Of a DNA stretch of 44,250 nucleotides, positions 41,930-44,250 are shown in pieces. The stretch's first letter is position 1. Every line of letters begins with the position of its first letter. The stretch comes from Nevskia sp035651715. GTDB taxonomy: Bacteria; Pseudomonadota; Gammaproteobacteria; Nevskiales; Nevskiaceae. Under the pieces are notes generated by a model, which saw nothing but the letters and a program-made list of their open reading frames with translations, searched no databases and was not told where the DNA came from. Location of the stretch: contig DASRFD010000149.1 in NCBI GenBank assembly GCA_035651715.1, positions 1 through 44,250 on the forward strand, given 5' to 3'. Both the position numbers and the translations under genes were made by a program.

Positions 41930-42892
41930 ATGGCCACCGCCAACAAGAAAACCGTCCTCGTCACCGGCGCCGCCGGCTCGCTGGCCAAGCGTGTCATCGC
42001 CCGCCTGCACGGCCGCTACAACGTCATCGCCGTCGACTTCCGCCGCAAGGTGGAGACCGACGCCGGCATTCCCAGCTACCTGGTGGAGCTGCACAAGCGC
42101 GGCTTCGAGGACATCTTCGCCGACCACAAGGTCGACGCGGTGATCCACATCGGCCGCATGTTCGCGCACGAGCGCGACCGCACCCAGCGCTACAACGCCA
42201 ACGTGCTCGGCACCAAGCGCCTGCTCGACCTGAGCCGCAAGTACGGCGTGCGGCAGGTGATCATCCACAGCACCTACTATGTCTACGGCGCCTCGCCCTA
42301 CAACCCGGCCCTGCTCGACGAGGAGGCGCCGCTCAAGGCCAGCGAGGTGACGCAGGACCTGGTGGACTCGGTGGAAGTGGAGAGCCTGGCCAACGTCTAC
42401 CTGTGGAAGCACCCGGATCTCAACATCACCATCCTGCGGCCCTGCAACGTGTTGGGGCCGGGCGTGCGCAACACCATGTCGATCCTGCTGGCGCGGCCGC
42501 TGGTGCCGGTGCTGGTGGGTTTCTCGCCGATGATGCAGTTCCTGCATGTGGAGGACATGGCGGAGGCCATGATCCTGGCCTTCGAGGGCAACAAGCCGGG
42601 CATCTACAACGTCGCGCCGGAGGACTACTGCCCCTACCAGCAGGCGGTGACCGAATGCGGCTGCCGCAAGCTGCCGATCCCCTCGATCCCGCCGATGCTG
42701 CCCCGGACCATCAGCGGCGCGCTGAACTGGAACGCCTTCTTCCCGCCGTACCTGATCAACTACTTCAAGTACCCGGTGATCCTCGAGGGCAAGTTGTTCC
42801 GCGAGACCTTCGGCTGGAAGCCCAAGCGCAACCTCAACGACATCTTCAGCTACTACCGTAAGCAGAAACTGGCGGCGAAGGCCGCAAGGTGA
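41930..42892 (+). CDS. NAD-dependent epimerase/dehydratase (extended SDR)
   Basis: A 320-residue protein from ATG at 41930, five bases after the preceding stop. The N-terminal Rossmann motif is VLVTGAAGSLAKRVIARL, with GxxGxxx(A/S), and AVDFRRK follows. Further features are NVLGTKRLLDLSRKYG, STYYVYGASP with the catalytic tyrosine but a different lysine spacing, ILRPCNVLGPG, and EDMAEAMILAF. Extended SDRs of this type epimerise or dehydrate nucleotide sugars or act on lipid-linked substrates. The substrate cannot be told. Coupling to the acyltransferase gene suggests a lipid-related role. Confidence 0.85.
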   Translation: MATANKKTVLVTGAAGSLAKRVIARLHGRYNVIAVDFRRKVETDAGIPSYLVELHKRGFEDIFADHKVDAVIHIGRMFAHERDRTQRYNANVLGTKRLLDLSRKYGVRQVIIHSTYYVYGASPYNPALLDEEAPLKASEVTQDLVDSVEVESLANVYLWKHPDLNITILRPCNVLGPGVRNTMSILLARPLVPVLVGFSPMMQFLHVEDMAEAMILAFEGNKPGIYNVAPEDYCPYQQAVTECGCRKLPIPSIPPMLPRTISGALNWNAFFPPYLINYFKYPVILEGKLFRETFGWKPKRNLNDIFSYYRKQKLAAKAAR

Positions 42893-42984
42893 TAGTTTTC
42901 ACCAATCGTTCGGCGCCGAAGATTTCATTTTCATAATCTCCGGCGCGCCACTACAGTAAGGGCGCCAATCAAGGAGAGAGCCTC

Positions 42985-43464
42985 ATGTCCGCCTATTCCA
43001 CCAAGATCGACATCCCGGCCGCGACCCGCGACAAGATCATCGCCTTGCTCAACCAGCAGCTGGCCGATACCTTCGACCTGTTCAGCCAGATCAAGCAGGC
43101 GCACTGGAACGTGAAGGGCATGCACTTCATCGCCCTGCACGAGCTGTTCGACAAGCTGGCCGAGGAAACCGAGGACTACGTCGACGACATCGCCGAGCGC
43201 GCCACCGCCCTGGGTGGGGTTGCCGTCGGCACCGCCCGCGCGGCGGGCAAGGTGTCGCGGCTGCCGGAGTTCCCGCTGGAAGGCCTGCACGGCAAGGCCG
43301 CGGTCGAGGCCCTGGTCGAGCGCTACGCGGCGCTGGCCTCCAGCACCCGCAAGGCGATCGAGACCGCCGCCAGCCTCGGCGACGCCGACACCTCGGACCT
43401 GTTCACCGGCGTATCGCGCGGGCTCGACAAGAGCCTGTGGTTCCTGGAAGCGCACCTGCAGTAA
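42985..43464 (+). CDS. dps: Dps DNA-protection ferritin-like protein
   Basis: A 159-residue protein from ATG at 42985 preceded by AAGGAG. It has the Dps ferroxidase pattern: FDLFSQIKQAHWNVKG with the histidine ligand, then LHELFDKLAEETEDYVDDIAER with acidic ligands of the inter-subunit site. Dps assembles into a 12-mer that oxidises iron with peroxide and coats DNA under starvation or oxidative stress, acting in the cytoplasm. The leader (42893-42984) is AT-rich with a TTTCATTTTCATAAT stretch and is the probable promoter, perhaps OxyR controlled, though I cannot define a site. A strong hairpin terminator follows at 43489-43520. Confidence 0.93.
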   Translation: MSAYSTKIDIPAATRDKIIALLNQQLADTFDLFSQIKQAHWNVKGMHFIALHELFDKLAEETEDYVDDIAERATALGGVAVGTARAAGKVSRLPEFPLEGLHGKAAVEALVERYAALASSTRKAIETAASLGDADTSDLFTGVSRGLDKSLWFLEAHLQ

Positions 43465-43488
43465 GGGTGCTTCGCGGTCCGGTGTGCC

Positions 43489-43520
43489 ACTCGCCCTGCT
43501 TTTAGCAGGGCGAGTTTTTT
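43489..43520 (+). terminator. Rho-independent terminator of dps
   Basis: ACTCGCCCTGCT and AGCAGGGCGAGT form a perfect 12-bp stem with a three-base loop, followed by a run of T residues (the T tract begins within the last stem base and continues to 43520). It lies 25 bases after the dps stop. Confidence 0.95.
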
Positions 43521-43630
43521 GGATCAGGGTAAGGGGATGGGGTTCCCTCCACTTTCACCCAAAGTCTGTTCGCCCCGAGTGACGCCGCGCAGTGATGTTG
43601 TGTCGAGGGGATGGGCCAATCACTTCAATC

Positions 43631-43897
43631 TCGTCATTCCGGCGAAAGCCGGAATCCAGGGCATCACGCGCCGCGTCTGCCTTCCTTTATGAAGTCGTGG
43701 ATTTCCGCCTACAGGCGGGTCATCGCGCTTCTGCTTTTGCGATGAGGGGCGCAGTTCCCGGGAGGCGGCGCTTTTTGGTTACTTTTTGGCGCTGCTGCCA
43801 AACAGTAACTCGCCTGCAGGCGAAAACCCACGGCTTCATTTCGCGAAGGCAGTGCAGCGCGTGACCCCCTGGATTCCGGCTTTCGCCGGAATGACGA
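43631..43897. repeat. Inverted pair of REP-like palindromes, MITE/REPIN-like element
   Basis: The left end (43631-43661) reads TCGTCATTCCGGCGAAAGCC then GGAATCCAGGG and folds as an 8-bp ATTCCGGC stem with a GAAA loop. The right end (43867-43897) is its inverted copy. Inside them about 50-60 bases on each side also match imperfectly in opposite orientation, so the whole 267-base unit is one long imperfect palindrome. Shorter relatives lie just right of it, including a GGAATGACGAG piece near 43970 and a GCTCGGGATGACA piece near 43935. No transposase is encoded, so it would need one in trans. Confidence 0.75.
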
Positions 43898-44014
43898 GTC
43901 AAAAGGTGCGAGGAATGGCACCAGATCCTTCGCTCCGCTCGGGATGACAGCAAAGCTTCCCACCCCCGCGGGAATGACGAGTCGCAGGGGCCAGGCGCGA
44001 AACACCGCCACCCA

Positions 44015-44048
44015 ACAAAAAAGCCCCCGCCCCTTCCGGGACGAGGGC
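44015..44048 (-). terminator. Rho-independent terminator of gltA
   Basis: Read on the minus strand, GCCCTCGTCCC pairs with GGGGCGGGGGC across a GGAA loop, with G-U pairs, then a T tract (the A-run at 44015-44022 on the plus strand). It lies about 25 bases after the citrate synthase stop and is oriented for that gene. Confidence 0.85.
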
Positions 44049-44073
44049 CCCACCGCGAAGACGGGCCGCGCGC

Positions 44074-44250
44074 TTAGCGCGCGGACAGTTCCTTGTAATC
44101 GCGCACCGGCGCGCCGACGTAGACCTGGCGCGGGCGGCCGATCTTCAGGCTGCCCGGCTCGGACACCATCTCGCTCCAGTGCGCCACCCAGCCGACGGTG
44201 CGGGCGATGGCGAACATCGGCGTGAACATGTTCACCGGGATGCCGAGCGC
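44074..44250 (-). CDS. gltA: Citrate synthase, C-terminal part, gene continues beyond the window
   Basis: The minus strand from the right edge encodes the last 58 residues of a citrate synthase: GIPVNMFTPMFAIARTVGW, then VAHWSEMVSEPG, KIGRPRQVYVGA and a final stop at 44074-44076. The RPRQxYxG ending and the ARTVGWxAHW block are family hallmarks near the substrate-binding arginines. The enzyme condenses oxaloacetate and acetyl-CoA at the entry of the citric acid cycle. The N-terminal part and start codon lie outside. It is followed by its own terminator and separated from dps by repeat-rich DNA. Confidence 0.95.
   Translation of the reverse strand, partial: ALGIPVNMFTPMFAIARTVGWVAHWSEMVSEPGSLKIGRPRQVYVGAPVRDYKELSAR

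Overview
The window is high-GC DNA from a Gram-negative proteobacterium. It carries waaA, an LpxL-type acyltransferase, waaC, a waaE-like gene, dps and gltA, so a gammaproteobacterium (perhaps near Nevskiales/Xanthomonadales) is likely; that placement is inference. The window divides at a tRNA-Arg(CCG) gene at 25235-25311 on the minus strand. Left of its 3' end lie about 25 kb of accessory DNA, nearly all on the minus strand. Right of it lies a compact chromosomal segment of envelope and LPS genes.

Accessory part, left to right: (1) a giant YD-repeat (Rhs-type) protein gene running off the left edge, with a C-terminal array of about 137-residue cadherin-like repeats; (2) a poorly coding stretch with one small conserved-looking ORF; (3) a damaged CBASS-like locus at 5.7-7.9 kb. 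It has a CD-NTase C-terminal remnant, a Cap2 E2 domain without its E1 domain, the catalytic C-terminal half of a Cap3-like JAB protease, and an intact multi-pass membrane protein. It abuts a 5'-truncated ImmA/IrrE gene on the other strand; (4) a Phd-type antitoxin with a DUF6036-like nucleotidyltransferase toxin; (5) a secreted trypsin-like protease with a GlyGly-CTERM-like tail, a small membrane protein and a divergent HTH regulator; (6) a nine-gene, tightly coupled operon led by an excisionase-like protein and a tyrosine recombinase, then a KfrA-like protein, three small proteins that look like divergent paralogues, two unknowns and an AAA+ ATPase. It is controlled from a phage-like divergent switch with palindromic operators; (7) a six-gene operon at 18.6-24.6 kb encoding a PD-(D/E)xK nuclease-like protein, a Hanks-type kinase, a TIM-barrel-like protein, an unknown acidic protein, a second Hanks-type kinase and a TPR protein. 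It diverges from a small DNA-binding protein gene across an 8-bp inverted repeat. I do not recognise this combination as a named system; it is the best candidate for something undescribed.

Chromosomal part: rarD, then an LPS/lipid A block (waaA, lpxL-like, a GT4, three GT9 enzymes besides waaC, waaE-like, two other glycosyltransferases, waaC) with genes on alternating strands. Next come a TPR protein and an L,D-transpeptidase that share a C-terminal NTF2/Cds6-like domain, an Atm1-type ABC exporter, a PlsC-type acyltransferase, an NAD-dependent epimerase and dps with a clear terminator. A roughly 270-bp inverted-repeat (REP/MITE-like) element follows, then the 3' end of gltA at the right edge.

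Working picture: a defence and mobile-element island adjoins a tRNA gene, beside a conserved outer-membrane biogenesis region. Within the island one immune system has decayed while a kinase/nuclease operon and a recombinase operon look intact.
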